A stretch of 64,000 nucleotides of DNA, taken from the NCBI RefSeq assembly GCF_004114935.1, contig NZ_CP022221.1:3059001-3123000 (forward strand). The letters are read 5' to 3'. The notes under the pieces were generated by a model. That model saw only the letters and a program-made list of their open reading frames with translations. It had not been told where the DNA came from and did not search any database. The stretch comes from Bradyrhizobium zhanjiangense. GTDB taxonomy: Bacteria; Pseudomonadota; Alphaproteobacteria; Rhizobiales; Xanthobacteraceae. Within the stretch, counting starts at the first letter, position 1. Each line of letters opens with the position of its first letter. The position numbers were made by a program, and so were the translations under genes. Of this stretch, positions 51,093-59,697 are shown piece by piece.

Positions 51093-51302
51093 ATGGATGT
51101 TTATAGCGCGCGTCTCCAGCGTGTTTCTTCGGAAGGCCAAAAGCTGAAAGATATAATGCTGGAGATCCAGCGGCTACGCAGGCTTATCAACCTGGCAGAG
51201 GCCGAAGTGAGAAGCAGGCCGCAGAACAGCCGGCCCACAAGAAGGAACAACCTCAGGCTCGTTATGGATACGAGCGTCGCAACGAGCGTCAATTCTCACT
51301 GA
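51093..51302 (+). CDS. Small coiled-coil protein, 69 residues
   Basis: ATG 51093 has GAGGAG 5 bases before it and an AT-rich promoter-like stretch (51040-51090). The protein has a heptad-like helix (LQRVSSEGQKLKDIMLEIQRLRRLINLAEAEV is its core, residues 8-39) and a basic, disordered tail. There is no signal peptide. It resembles in layout, not sequence, the small proteins at 53697 and 57094. Function unknown. Confidence 0.6.
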   Translation: MDVYSARLQRVSSEGQKLKDIMLEIQRLRRLINLAEAEVRSRPQNSRPTRRNNLRLVMDTSVATSVNSH

Positions 51303-51324
51303 CCTCTTTTCGAGGGGGATTCCG

Positions 51325-51405
51325 ATGAGGCTAGCTCTGCCTTATACCGGCCTTGCAGTTTGTCTCGCAGTCGTGGCCTGGCTTACCTTCGTTCACATTT
51401 TATAG
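51325..51405 (+). CDS. Single-helix membrane peptide, 26 residues
   Basis: ATG 51325 with GAGGGGG before it encodes a 26-residue peptide that is almost entirely one membrane helix (LPYTGLAVCLAVVAWLTFV). It lies 22 bp after the coiled-coil gene and may be co-transcribed. Small single-helix proteins like this are easily missed. Confidence 0.45.
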   Translation: MRLALPYTGLAVCLAVVAWLTFVHIL

Positions 51406-51658
51406 GACGGTCAAAGGCAGGTGCTCCGCCAAAAGCCTCGACGGCGACCAGCCAACAGGCTTGGCTCGCTGCCGCCGCGCACAATTGCGCCGCTAGCCGT
51501 TAGCCTCGCAGATAACACGGCAACTGCGGCTCGTCGGGCCAGGGCTCTCTCATGCTCGAGAGACTCTTTGAGCATTTGCAGCGCTCAAGAACCGGCGGAG
51601 CCGGGTGTCGAAAGCAGCAAAGCGGGAAGAGGCCGGCAACGTGGAGATCAGCGGAACG

Positions 51659-51883
51659 CTACGCAGAGATGGGCGCGCTCGATCCTGCGGTATTCGAATT
51701 ATCTCCGATTGGCGGGAGCGAGGAGCCGGCCGTGCATTGTTCGACATGCCGACGAAGGGTGTCATTAGCCAAGTGCTCCCAGAACTCAGCCTCGGCGAGA
51801 AGCTTCCAGCTTCGATCAGGATAATGCGCAGAAGTCTGTCGGCACAGCAACGCCATCGCGCGCAAGCGGCGTACGGTCTCCAT
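51659..51883 (-). CDS. Small conserved hypothetical protein, 74 residues
   Basis: ATG 51883 is preceded by GGAGGAG, a near-perfect site. The protein reads METVRRLRAMALLCRQ, YPDRSWKLLAEAEFWEHLA, then a Ser/Asn-rich end. The RAMA-LCRQ and SWKLLAEAExWEHLA segments match my memory of a small Bradyrhizobium protein type, with no known role. It is soluble and helical. Confidence 0.65.
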   Translation of the reverse strand: METVRRLRAMALLCRQTSAHYPDRSWKLLAEAEFWEHLANDTLRRHVEQCTAGSSLPPIGDNSNTAGSSAPISA

Positions 51884-52766
51884 CCACTCCTCCCATTAGT
51901 TTTCCCCACCTTATTTTCCGTTTTGCGTAGGAGCAATTATTATTATGCCGAATAATCAATTTTAACTTTCAAGGCGATACGATTCGGAGGCAAGCAACTT
52001 ACGCTTTGCTTTCGAATCGCCTCTCGAGTGCGCAACTGCCGGACTCAGTTGAAGCGACGCCTTAATAGAACGAGCTAGGCAGAAATCAGAGAGGATAAGT
52101 CCAGCTCAGGTGGAGCACATGATCAGTGGCGGTGCGTCGCCGGCGCTCGCGTGGCTCGGTCGAACAAAGCCACTTGGAAGCCCTCGCTAGGATTGGAGCC
52201 GCGTGCGGTAACTCGTCCCAGACCGGGGCCGTCGTATCCGCGACGCCGAGCCCGATCTCCGTCTTTCTCCGGAGCTTCGCGCTTCCGCCCTTCGTACTTT
52301 CTCTCGAAGCCTCTCCAATTGAGCAAGCATGCTAGCGAGTGCGATGGCCGTGTGTCGCAGAACGGCCAAGCGGCTGCAAACCCCACTACTCACCACAGTA
52401 CCCCCAAACACGTCTTTGCTGGATCAGCGACGGGAACCCTGAGCTTTTGATGACGTGCCAGCGTGACGCCTAGCCGAGGGATCGTCAGATCGTCAGTTCG
52501 CTTTATGACAATGCGTCGAAATATTTCGAACGTCTCTTCAAAAACCTTCTACAATATAAGAGCATTGATGAATGCATGCGACATGACGCGGGTGAGGACT
52601 GAGCGCTCGATGGTCAAGAATCTCGTGAAGCCCGGCTCCCAGTTGCCGGTGCATGCCGGCGGCAACGCCGCTCCGGCGGAATTAGCAAGCGTGGTGCGAG
52701 ATGAGACCGTCCGCCCGAATTGGCGGGGCGCCACTTAGTTCGGCTCTGCGTCCGTGTCGAAATACG
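51884..52766. other. Stretch with no secure gene
   Basis: About 880 bp. It starts with an AT-rich patch (51900-51970). The reading frames here are either shadows or lack ribosome sites. A leftward frame ending at 52187 has a Leu/Arg-rich helix but is not convincing. Some of it may be decayed sequence. Confidence 0.35.
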
Positions 52767-52988
52767 CTACGCGTCGGCACAACGCGCGGCACCGAACATT
52801 TCCACGGGCCGGACGACCGGCTCCTCGACCCAGGCCTCGCGAGCGAACCAGTTGTGATTGGCACGACAGTCCGGGCAATGAGTATTGCCATAAAACACAA
52901 CGCTCCGCAGAAACGTCTCACGGTCGGACTTGATACCAGTTGGAATCACACGACCAGTTTGCGGGCATTTGACCATGACCATACCCAT
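52767..52988 (-). CDS. Small zinc-ribbon-like protein
   Basis: A 73-residue protein from ATG 52988, preceded by GGGAGG. It reads KCPQTGRVIPTG, then HCPDCRANHNWFAREAW. The single first Cys and the CPDC pair with a nearby His suggest a small metal-binding ribbon. I recall similar short proteins in Bradyrhizobium genomes, but their role is not known. Confidence 0.65.
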   Translation of the reverse strand: MGMVMVKCPQTGRVIPTGIKSDRETFLRSVVFYGNTHCPDCRANHNWFAREAWVEEPVVRPVEMFGAARCADA

Positions 52989-53696
52989 GTGAGCCTCCCT
53001 TGGAAATTTATTCATTGTTGAAGCGAAGAGGACCGGCCGGCTGGAGTGCGTCGTCATCAGTGCGGGTTACTTGGGGGGCATCGCGCACTGGGGGTCATTT
53101 GTTCGAGCAAAGGGCGGCGTGCTCGTGACGGTGCTTCTCCAACCGGCCGGATCGCTGCTTTAGCGATTCCCTGGATGCTGCCGGAATTTGGCTCGGCAGC
53201 GCGTGAGTATCGATTATGCGGCCGCGCCCGAGAACTCCTTGGGCGCCGTTGAAAACTGGCCTAGCTGAGCGGATGCGGAATTGTGTCTTGCGACGAAAAT
53301 GATCATGTCGTCCGTGATGGGCCAATCGGCTAACTCGATCACTGGCTTCGCTCCCACGCTCGTCTACCAGGCAAATATTCGTTATCGAATTTTAATGTGC
53401 AAACTAAGTTCGGCGCTGTCGGTCTGGTTTGCGACTCTTGTTCAGATTTATTTTGCGCCGTTGTTCGCGCGGCGAGTAAGGCAATTGAAGGCGTCAGGCT
53501 CAACAGCGCTGGGCCCTTGATCGACGGCTTCCGTCCCCTCTATCGCTTCGATGCAATGTGCTTCTTTGTCTTTGAATGGTCGCTTCCGGTTCGAGGCTGA
53601 AACAAATTTTTATTATATGGTAAAGATATAATTGCGTTGTTAATTGCCGCCAATGGCGTAAGCTGATTTCTTCAGATTTTTCGGTCGGAGGTGACG
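52989..53696. other. Stretch with no secure gene
   Basis: About 700 bp. The right end (53590-53680) is AT-rich and likely the promoter of the small gene at 53697. No gene, repeat or RNA is recognised in the rest. Confidence 0.35.
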
Positions 53697-53939
53697 ATGT
53701 GGGAATCAATTCATAAGCACGATTCCGCCTCGGCTGCGCAGCAATTGGCTCAAATGCGCGAGGAATTAGCGAGCATCGGCGAAAAGGAGCGCGTCCTAAG
53801 AGAGCGGAGTGCTGCTCGAGAAGTTTACCGGTATTTGCTGGAAGCTCACCGGTTGATCGCGCGGACGAGCTTTCTCGAAGAACAAGTGTTGAATATTCCT
53901 CCACCTGCGGCGGGCGAGGGCAGTCAGCTGGCGGCATGA
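53697..53939 (+). CDS. Small coiled-coil protein, 80 residues
   Basis: ATG 53697 has GGAGG at 5 bases, better placed than the GTG at 53691. Residues 10-62 form a long charged helix (QQLAQMREELASIGEKERVLRER, read in two parts) and the tail is Pro/Ala-rich. There is no signal or membrane segment. It lies just upstream of the HPr-kinase-like unit but separated by 190 bp. Function unknown. Confidence 0.6.
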   Translation: MWESIHKHDSASAAQQLAQMREELASIGEKERVLRERSAAREVYRYLLEAHRLIARTSFLEEQVLNIPPPAAGEGSQLAA

Positions 53940-54130
53940 CTGGGGTCACATTGTCATTTTGAAACAAAGCGCAGCCGGGGACGTGCACCCGCGCCGGATG
54001 AGGATTTGCATCGCGTAGTGGTCAGGCTGAATTTCTGGGCAACAGCAGTTCGTTTGATCGCCGTGAACAATGCATCTCAGGAAGTTGTCGCCGCCGCGTC
54101 GAGACCACGGCGAGACAGATATCGTTCATA

Positions 54131-55258
54131 TTGGTCGGAGCCGTGCTGGAAAAATCATCGGTAGAGATGGCGTTGAGACCGGCCGTGGGTGCAGTCTTCG
54201 CGCTGCTGGACGGTCGATCAGTGCTTTTCAGCGAGACAAGTCAAAAGCTCTATGAGCTGGACCAGGTGGGGGCATTCATTTGGTGCAAGTTGGCACAGGG
54301 CGCTTCTTTGGAAGACGTCCATCGGGAACTCGGCCGGCTAGGCATTGATGAGCACGCCGCGCGCGAGTTCACGCGGCAGGCCATGAACATCTGGATCGAT
54401 CGAGGGTTGCTCGACATCGACTGGCGAATGCCGGCCAATTGTACCTTCTCAGCGGATCTGGGGCGGCGCAGGATCAGTGTCCGGGCCGCAAACTGGGACC
54501 TCCTGCAGCAGTTGATCCCGCTGTTTTGCGCTCTGGACGACAACGGCGGCGAAGAGGATATCGTGATCGAGGCAATGGTGCTGGACGATCAGGTATTCTT
54601 CCGTGGGAACGATGCCAGGGTCCACAGGTGTGAGGCCGGTGCCCTGGCACCAACAATCAAAGCTCACATCACCGCGCGACTTATCCGAAGCGATCGTTGG
54701 GTTTTCGCGCTCCACGCAGCATCTCTTGCTAAATGCGGTACGGGCTTGCTGCTGTGCGGCCAACCGGGAGCCGGAAAATCGACTCTTACACTGCGGCTGG
54801 TGAACGCTGGATTTCAGTATGCCGGTGATGATGTTGCGCTGGTCGGGGCTGACGGAACGGTTTGTGGAATCCCATTTGCCCTCACCCTCAAGGAGGGGTC
54901 GTGGGAGGTGCTGTCGCGACTATATGGCGATTGGAACGACGCGACGCATTGCCGGCCCGATGGCGCTCAGGTGCGGTATTTGCCAATTCCGCATGCGCAC
55001 AACGGATGCCTTTCCGCCAGCTGGATCGTCTTTCTGAACCGGGTTGCAAGCGGCCCCGTCGAGCTGACCCCGCTGGATCAGCTCGGTTCGATGAAGCGGC
55101 TCATTGAGGGGGCATTTGCCGCGGACGGGAGACTGTCGCAGGCCGGCTTTTTCGCGTTGAAGCGCATTGTTGCGGGCGCGCGATCGTTCCAACTTACCTA
55201 TTCCGAGTCGGCGGAGGCTCGGGGGCGGCTGATGGACTTGTGCGATGGTAAGGCATAG
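54131..55258 (+). CDS. PqqD-like/HPr-kinase-like fusion protein
   Basis: A 375-residue protein in two parts. Residues about 20-95 resemble a PqqD wing (SQKLYELDQVGAFIWCKLAQGAS, then a helix bundle). Residues about 195-370 are an HPr-kinase/phosphorylase-like P-loop domain with LLCGQPGAGKSTL (Lys216) and YAGDDVALVG. Such HprK-like proteins occur in exosortase, polysaccharide and lasso-peptide clusters, where one class phosphorylates the peptide. The start may be the ATG at 54167. It overlaps the nucleotidyltransferase gene by 14 bp. Confidence 0.78.
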   Translation: MVGAVLEKSSVEMALRPAVGAVFALLDGRSVLFSETSQKLYELDQVGAFIWCKLAQGASLEDVHRELGRLGIDEHAAREFTRQAMNIWIDRGLLDIDWRMPANCTFSADLGRRRISVRAANWDLLQQLIPLFCALDDNGGEEDIVIEAMVLDDQVFFRGNDARVHRCEAGALAPTIKAHITARLIRSDRWVFALHAASLAKCGTGLLLCGQPGAGKSTLTLRLVNAGFQYAGDDVALVGADGTVCGIPFALTLKEGSWEVLSRLYGDWNDATHCRPDGAQVRYLPIPHAHNGCLSASWIVFLNRVASGPVELTPLDQLGSMKRLIEGAFAADGRLSQAGFFALKRIVAGARSFQLTYSESAEARGRLMDLCDGKA

Positions 55259-56324
55259 TGCGGCACTGACGACCCTTTGCAATTGCTTACGGGGCATGCC
55301 TCCCGTCGATGTAGATTGGACGTCCGTAATCGGGCTCGCAAATCAGACGTTGACGACGCCGGCGCTTATCGACTTCGTTGACCAATTCGAACCGGAGTTG
55401 CCGGAAGATGTCTGCACGTATATCCGCCAGATCCATCGGCGAAATTCGCTGCGCAACGATCGGTTGGCAGGTCAATTGGAAGAAGCAGTCGTTGCGATGA
55501 ACGGCCAGGGAGTTACGCCGGTGTTGCTCAAGGGGGCAGCGACACTGGCTACCACGCCCAAGGAGCGACGAGGCGTTCGGCTGATGTGCGATCTGGATAT
55601 TATGGTCATGCCGGACGAAACTGAACGTGCAGTCGCCGCGCTAGGCGCGATTGGCTATGGAATATGTCACCAGGCTCCTCCCGAAGGCGAGAGATGGCAC
55701 GTCGACCTGAACCGGTCGCGCGATGTCGGAACTATCGATCTGCAGGGGGCCGCTCCCGGCCCGGCGTATCTCTACCATAGCTCCGGACATGCGCTAAATC
55801 ATTGTGTTCCTGCGCTGCTGGGTCGGGCAAGCGTATATATTCCAACCCCAACCTACCGAGCGCTCATGTTGATCATTCATGATCAGTTCCAAGACTACGG
55901 TTATTGGCTTGGCGACCTCGATCTGCGGCATCTTGTTGAGTTGCGCGACCTGAACAATTCCGTCGAGGGCCTGGACTGGAAGGAGCTTGCTTCGCATGTT
56001 TCAGGCGAATTGATGAAGAACGCGGTCGAAACCCAGTTGCTCGCTCTCGCTGTGCTGCTCGGGGTCGAAGTCCCGTACTCGATGCGCTCCCGACTGATTC
56101 CTCGTCTGCAGTTCATGCGACAATTGATGCAAGCACGCTTCCCGGCCACACGTGTGCCCTTCCTCGCAATGACGTTCCTGGATCTCGGAAATTACCGGAG
56201 GGAGGCGGTCACCCGCTATACGCAAACCAGCGTGCACCGGCCTGGATTGTGGTCCATGCCAAGAGCGGCCACCTTACAGTTTTTGTTGAGGACGGCCACC
56301 GCGGTTCGTGTGGGAAAGGTCTAA
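55245..56324 (+). CDS. Nucleotidyltransferase family protein (NTP_transf_5 type)
   Basis: A 359-residue protein with an N-terminal helical region and the nucleotidyltransferase core: TPVLLKGAATLATTPKERR followed by MCDLDIMV, the DxD metal site, and VDLNRSRDVGTIDLQG. Family members stand beside HprK-like proteins in peptide and polysaccharide clusters, where their substrate is usually unknown. Overlap with the kinase-like gene implies the two act together. It ends before an H-NS-like gene on the other strand. Confidence 0.8.
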   Translation: MVRHSAALTTLCNCLRGMPPVDVDWTSVIGLANQTLTTPALIDFVDQFEPELPEDVCTYIRQIHRRNSLRNDRLAGQLEEAVVAMNGQGVTPVLLKGAATLATTPKERRGVRLMCDLDIMVMPDETERAVAALGAIGYGICHQAPPEGERWHVDLNRSRDVGTIDLQGAAPGPAYLYHSSGHALNHCVPALLGRASVYIPTPTYRALMLIIHDQFQDYGYWLGDLDLRHLVELRDLNNSVEGLDWKELASHVSGELMKNAVETQLLALAVLLGVEVPYSMRSRLIPRLQFMRQLMQARFPATRVPFLAMTFLDLGNYRREAVTRYTQTSVHRPGLWSMPRAATLQFLLRTATAVRVGKV

Positions 56325-56494
56325 AGCCAGCGACGGTCAGACGAGCGCTTTCGAGGGATTGGCGGCAGATTTCATGCACGGGACGGTTTTCAATCAGCTG
56401 CGGTCCGGAACCTAACCAGGTCTGGCATATGGCTTCCGGAATCCGCAGGGGCCGAAACGTTTCAGGTAATCTAAATCTGTGCAGTTGCGCGGAG

Positions 56495-56893
56495 CTAGGA
56501 ATGCCCTCGACCACCAGCATTCCGATCAGACGATTCGCTGTTCTCGCGGATCCTGAACTCTTCGAGCGTGTGCCCTGATTGGAGCGCCGCAACCAGCCAG
56601 CGAGGCTGTTTACCGCGTCCCGACCAAGTCTCCGTCGGCTGGAGTGGATTGAAGTATTTCGGCACGACCTTCGGGTATTTGCGGCGCGGCGGCTGGCCCG
56701 CTCCCGTCTCGGCGGCACCGCTTTCAGCTGCGGCCAACTGCTCCGGCTGGTTGAGCTGCGCAAGGCGCTTCTCGAGTTCCCGCTTCTCGGCCGTGATCTT
56801 TTCGGCAAGTATCTTTGTTAGCTCCTCGTGGAGGAGCCAAAGTTCTTCAAAGTCCATGGCTTCGAGATCTTGCCGATGCAGCATTCTCGTCAC
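56495..56893 (-). CDS. H-NS-like nucleoid protein, full length
   Basis: A protein of about 130 residues. Its N-terminal coiled coil reads MDFEELWLLHEELTKIL and EKRELEKRLAQLN. An Ala/Gln-rich linker is followed by RRKYPKVVPKYFNP and the DNA-binding loop TWSGRGKQPRWL. It binds AT-rich curved DNA and can silence it. The start is GTG 56893 or ATG 56884. The gene is divergent from the AT-rich tract at 56990, a likely self-control site. Confidence 0.88.
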   Translation of the reverse strand: MTRMLHRQDLEAMDFEELWLLHEELTKILAEKITAEKRELEKRLAQLNQPEQLAAAESGAAETGAGQPPRRKYPKVVPKYFNPLQPTETWSGRGKQPRWLVAALQSGHTLEEFRIRENSESSDRNAGGRGHS

Positions 56894-56989
56894 CGTTTGC
56901 CTGACCCCTGGTCCATCATCCTCACCTTTCGAGTATCGTTGTTCGAGCGGCGAATGAAGCGATGGACCAAAGTCGGCGCTTCAATTGAC

Positions 56990-57060
56990 GCAACAATAAA
57001 TAAATAGTATATTATTTAATAATTATTGCGAGAATTATTTTATTAAATTGGCTCGACGAG
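56990..57060. promoter_or_regulatory. AT-rich tract between divergent genes
   Basis: A run of A/T-rich sequence with ATAAATAAATAGTATATTAT and further TAATTATT motifs, more than 80% A/T in otherwise GC-rich DNA. It separates the H-NS-like gene from the small gene at 57094 and is a natural H-NS-type binding site and promoter region. Confidence 0.55.
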
Positions 57061-57093
57061 TGAGCAAAAAGTGGCGGTAGGCGCAAGAGCAAA

Positions 57094-57366
57094 ATGGATA
57101 TTGTCGATTACCCTCTCAGACGTCTCGAAAGCTCGATCAGCCGGTTTATCGTTCCCTCGGCTGCATTGACGGACGTGCGGGCTCTGAAGGAGCAAATTGA
57201 GCTTCGACGACGCGCGCTCAGCGACATCGAGGCTATTCGCCTCCAGTTGCAGCTGACGGAAGGGCGCATCATAAGAAGTTTCCCCAGAAGGGGGAAAGGC
57301 CGCCTCGCCCGCCGCGCACATTCGCTGCGAATGCGGCGTGGCAGATTAGCCGTGCGGCCCGTCTAA
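57094..57366 (+). CDS. Small basic helical protein, 90 residues
   Basis: A frame from ATG 57094 giving a helical first half (VRALKEQIELRRRALSDIEAIRLQ, in two parts) and a very Arg-rich tail ending GRLAVRPV. The ribosome site is weak (AAGAG), so the gene is less sure than the other small ones. It could be a DNA- or RNA-binding peptide. Confidence 0.4.
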   Translation: MDIVDYPLRRLESSISRFIVPSAALTDVRALKEQIELRRRALSDIEAIRLQLQLTEGRIIRSFPRRGKGRLARRAHSLRMRRGRLAVRPV

Positions 57367-57612
57367 TTCATTCCTTCATTTTTGGAAACGCCGCTTGCCT
57401 GGGGCGCGCTCCACGTATGACGACACGAAGTCGCTTCCCCGCGATTAAATTCTGCGGATAGCTTATTTTTCCGCCTTGATTAGCGCCGATTACTTAGTTA
57501 AGTGGATCGCGAATTTCGGTTCGGTTCCATACATTTTTTAAGGAAAGCTGACACTCGGACTTGATTAATCAACCGGGGCGGTATCAAATGGGCGCAACTA
57601 CAGGATGCTCGC

Positions 57613-57984
57613 ATGACGACTAAGAAGCTTGAACTAGAAGCAATGTCCCTCGACGATCTTTGGTCGCTTCATGAGGAAATCAGCGGAATTTTATCAGCCC
57701 GGATTAAGGCTGAAAAGCAGGAACTAGAGAAGCGGCTGGCGGTGCTCGGGGGCGGTATGGGCACTTTTGCCAATTCCTCAACGGGACCCGAAATTTCGCC
57801 TACCGGAAAGCCCAGACGCAAATATCCGCGAGTGCTCCCGAAATACCGCAATCCTCAGACGTCCGAAACCTGGTCGGGTCGGGGAAAGCGGCCACGATGG
57901 CTGGTTGCAGCTATAAAGTCGGGCCGCAAAATCGAGGAGTTCCGTTTGGGCGAAACAAATTCGAGGGTCCGGCAACGGGCGTGA
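57613..57984 (+). CDS. H-NS-like nucleoid protein, full length
   Basis: A 123-residue protein with MSLDDLWSLHEEISGIL, EKQELEKRLAVLGGG, a short linker, RRKYPRVLPKYRNP and the DNA-binding loop TWSGRGKRPRWL. It is close to the protein at 56495 in its DNA-binding half. It ends 75 bp before the convergent exopolysaccharide locus and could silence that AT-rich-promoter region. Confidence 0.9.
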   Translation: MTTKKLELEAMSLDDLWSLHEEISGILSARIKAEKQELEKRLAVLGGGMGTFANSSTGPEISPTGKPRRKYPRVLPKYRNPQTSETWSGRGKRPRWLVAAIKSGRKIEEFRLGETNSRVRQRA

Positions 57985-58059
57985 TTTGATCCGATCGCAC
58001 CATCCGCTCTCGCGCGGCTGAAAAGGGATTTGCCGGGCGGCCGCCAAGAGCAATGCAAC

Positions 58060-59526
58060 TCAACAGGCATTGCGACCCCGCAAAACCTCAAGAGGAGTCC
58101 GAAGCAGGATCTCGAGATCAAGCCGAAGACTCCAATTGTCGATGTACCAGAGATCGTACTCCACACGTCTCTCAACCATGGTCGCTGTAGGCGTTGGTCC
58201 ACGGCAGCCATGGATTTGAGCCCATCCGGTCAATCCGGGTCTCACTCGGCGCCGGAAGGCGTACTTCCGGACGAGCTTGTCGAACTGTCCGTCGTGGGCC
58301 ACGGCATGGGGGCGCGGGCCTACCAGTGACATGCTGCCGTCGAGGACATTCAACAGCTGCGGCAGCTCGTCGAAGCTCGTTCGCCGTAGCCATCTGCCGA
58401 CCCTGGTGATGCGAGGGTCAAGAGGCGTTGCCTGAACGACGACAGGCCCATTCTCGAGCACATGCATCGTCCGAAACTTTCGGATGGAAAATATTCGGCC
58501 ATTGAAGCCGCATCTTTGTTGCTTGAAGAGGATCGGGCCGGGAGAATCTAATCTGATCGCGACCGCAGCCATCGCGAGCAATGGTGCAAAGACTGTCAAA
58601 GCAAGTCCCGCGCCGATAATATCAACTATTCGCTTGCTTGCGCGCTCGATTGCGGTGAGTGGGCCGGGCTGGATCTCTACGCAAGCGGCACTTCCCAGGC
58701 TCCTCGTCGGATGTCGAAGCAGTTCGGATGCAGCACCAACGGGGACGAACACGATAGGAAATGGTAGCACCCTCAGGTCGGCGATAAAGGCACGAAGCTC
58801 GGCCCAACGTTCCGGATTGGCCTCCAGCACGATTTTATCGACTTCGGAATTACGAATATGTTCGATCACGCGGGAGCTGAGCCGTTTTCTGGAACCAGGG
58901 TCCGAGCCCATCGCGGGCAAACCAAAGCGGCCCTTAACGCGATAGCCGAGGACCGCGAGGGTCTCCGACAGGCCAGCATGAGCCGAGGGCGGCTGATCGG
59001 TGATCAGTACGAGATTCGTCCGAGCGAACCTCCTGCCACTGAAGCATCTTATTAGCAGTATCCTGGCAACGTACCGTTGCGTAATCAAAGATGCCAGGCC
59101 GAGTGCCGCAAACAGGAGGCCGGTACCTCGGAAGAACTGTGGATTGTCATCGAGCATCTCCACAGCGGCGACCAGGACATGCAACAAGATCCACGTGAGG
59201 CAAATGGCGCGAACTTGGCTTCGGAGTACGAGGAGTTCGGTCGGCCGATACAGTCCCCTGCCTTTCAGAATGTAGACAAAAGATACTGATGCTGCTGCCG
59301 CGTAGGCGCATGTCTGGGCTAGGCCAGCTGGTGCCGGGCTGGCGGGTGAAAGAAGCGCGGACAGGAAGCCGGCGAAGAGAATGGTCGCTATATCGGCGCA
59401 GATCGTTACAAGTTCGACCGAGTCGTACCGGACGGGCCATTTGCCTTCATCAGTAATGGACGATTGTGAGCTGACGAGAGTTAGGTCGCTCTCATGGTCG
59501 CCGATATGCCGGTTGATAAAATTCAT
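58060..59526 (-). CDS. Polyprenyl-phosphate sugar-1-phosphate transferase (ExoY/WcaJ/WbaP family)
   Basis: A 488-residue membrane protein: an N-terminal block of about five helices, a Rossmann-like middle (about 170-290), a further helix ([18 protein letters not shown]) and the catalytic C-terminus with [41 protein letters not shown] and SLVGPRP. It links the first sugar phosphate to undecaprenyl phosphate, starting each repeat unit. It is last of three leftward genes with the polymerase-like and ExoP-like genes. Confidence 0.92.
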   Translation of the reverse strand: MNFINRHIGDHESDLTLVSSQSSITDEGKWPVRYDSVELVTICADIATILFAGFLSALLSPASPAPAGLAQTCAYAAAASVSFVYILKGRGLYRPTELLVLRSQVRAICLTWILLHVLVAAVEMLDDNPQFFRGTGLLFAALGLASLITQRYVARILLIRCFSGRRFARTNLVLITDQPPSAHAGLSETLAVLGYRVKGRFGLPAMGSDPGSRKRLSSRVIEHIRNSEVDKIVLEANPERWAELRAFIADLRVLPFPIVFVPVGAASELLRHPTRSLGSAACVEIQPGPLTAIERASKRIVDIIGAGLALTVFAPLLAMAAVAIRLDSPGPILFKQQRCGFNGRIFSIRKFRTMHVLENGPVVVQATPLDPRITRVGRWLRRTSFDELPQLLNVLDGSMSLVGPRPHAVAHDGQFDKLVRKYAFRRRVRPGLTGWAQIHGCRGPTPTATMVERRVEYDLWYIDNWSLRLDLEILLRTPLEVLRGRNAC

Positions 59527-59697
59527 GGCTAACCAACAGGGAACCCAGGTGGTTAATAATTAATATACTATAAATTTAAACATATTAAATCAATCTGTAT
59601 TCGTTGCGATTCGATAAATTTAATCGGAGTCTCTAAAGCGTGCCACGATATCAATCAGGACCAATCTGGGTGTGATCGGGCGCACTGTTGAAAACGG
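59527..59697. promoter_or_regulatory. AT-rich region before the sugar-transferase gene
   Basis: A 170-bp gap with TTAATAATTAATATACTATAA-like sequence near 59555-59610. It separates the polymerase-like gene from the sugar-transferase gene, so the latter may have its own promoter, perhaps silenced by the H-NS-like proteins. Confidence 0.4.

Noticed and set aside
53697..56324. A complete lasso-peptide cluster
   Set aside because: The kinase-like and nucleotidyltransferase genes fit, but no asparagine-synthetase-like cyclase, no B1/B2 protease and no convincing precursor are present, so only the pair is reported.
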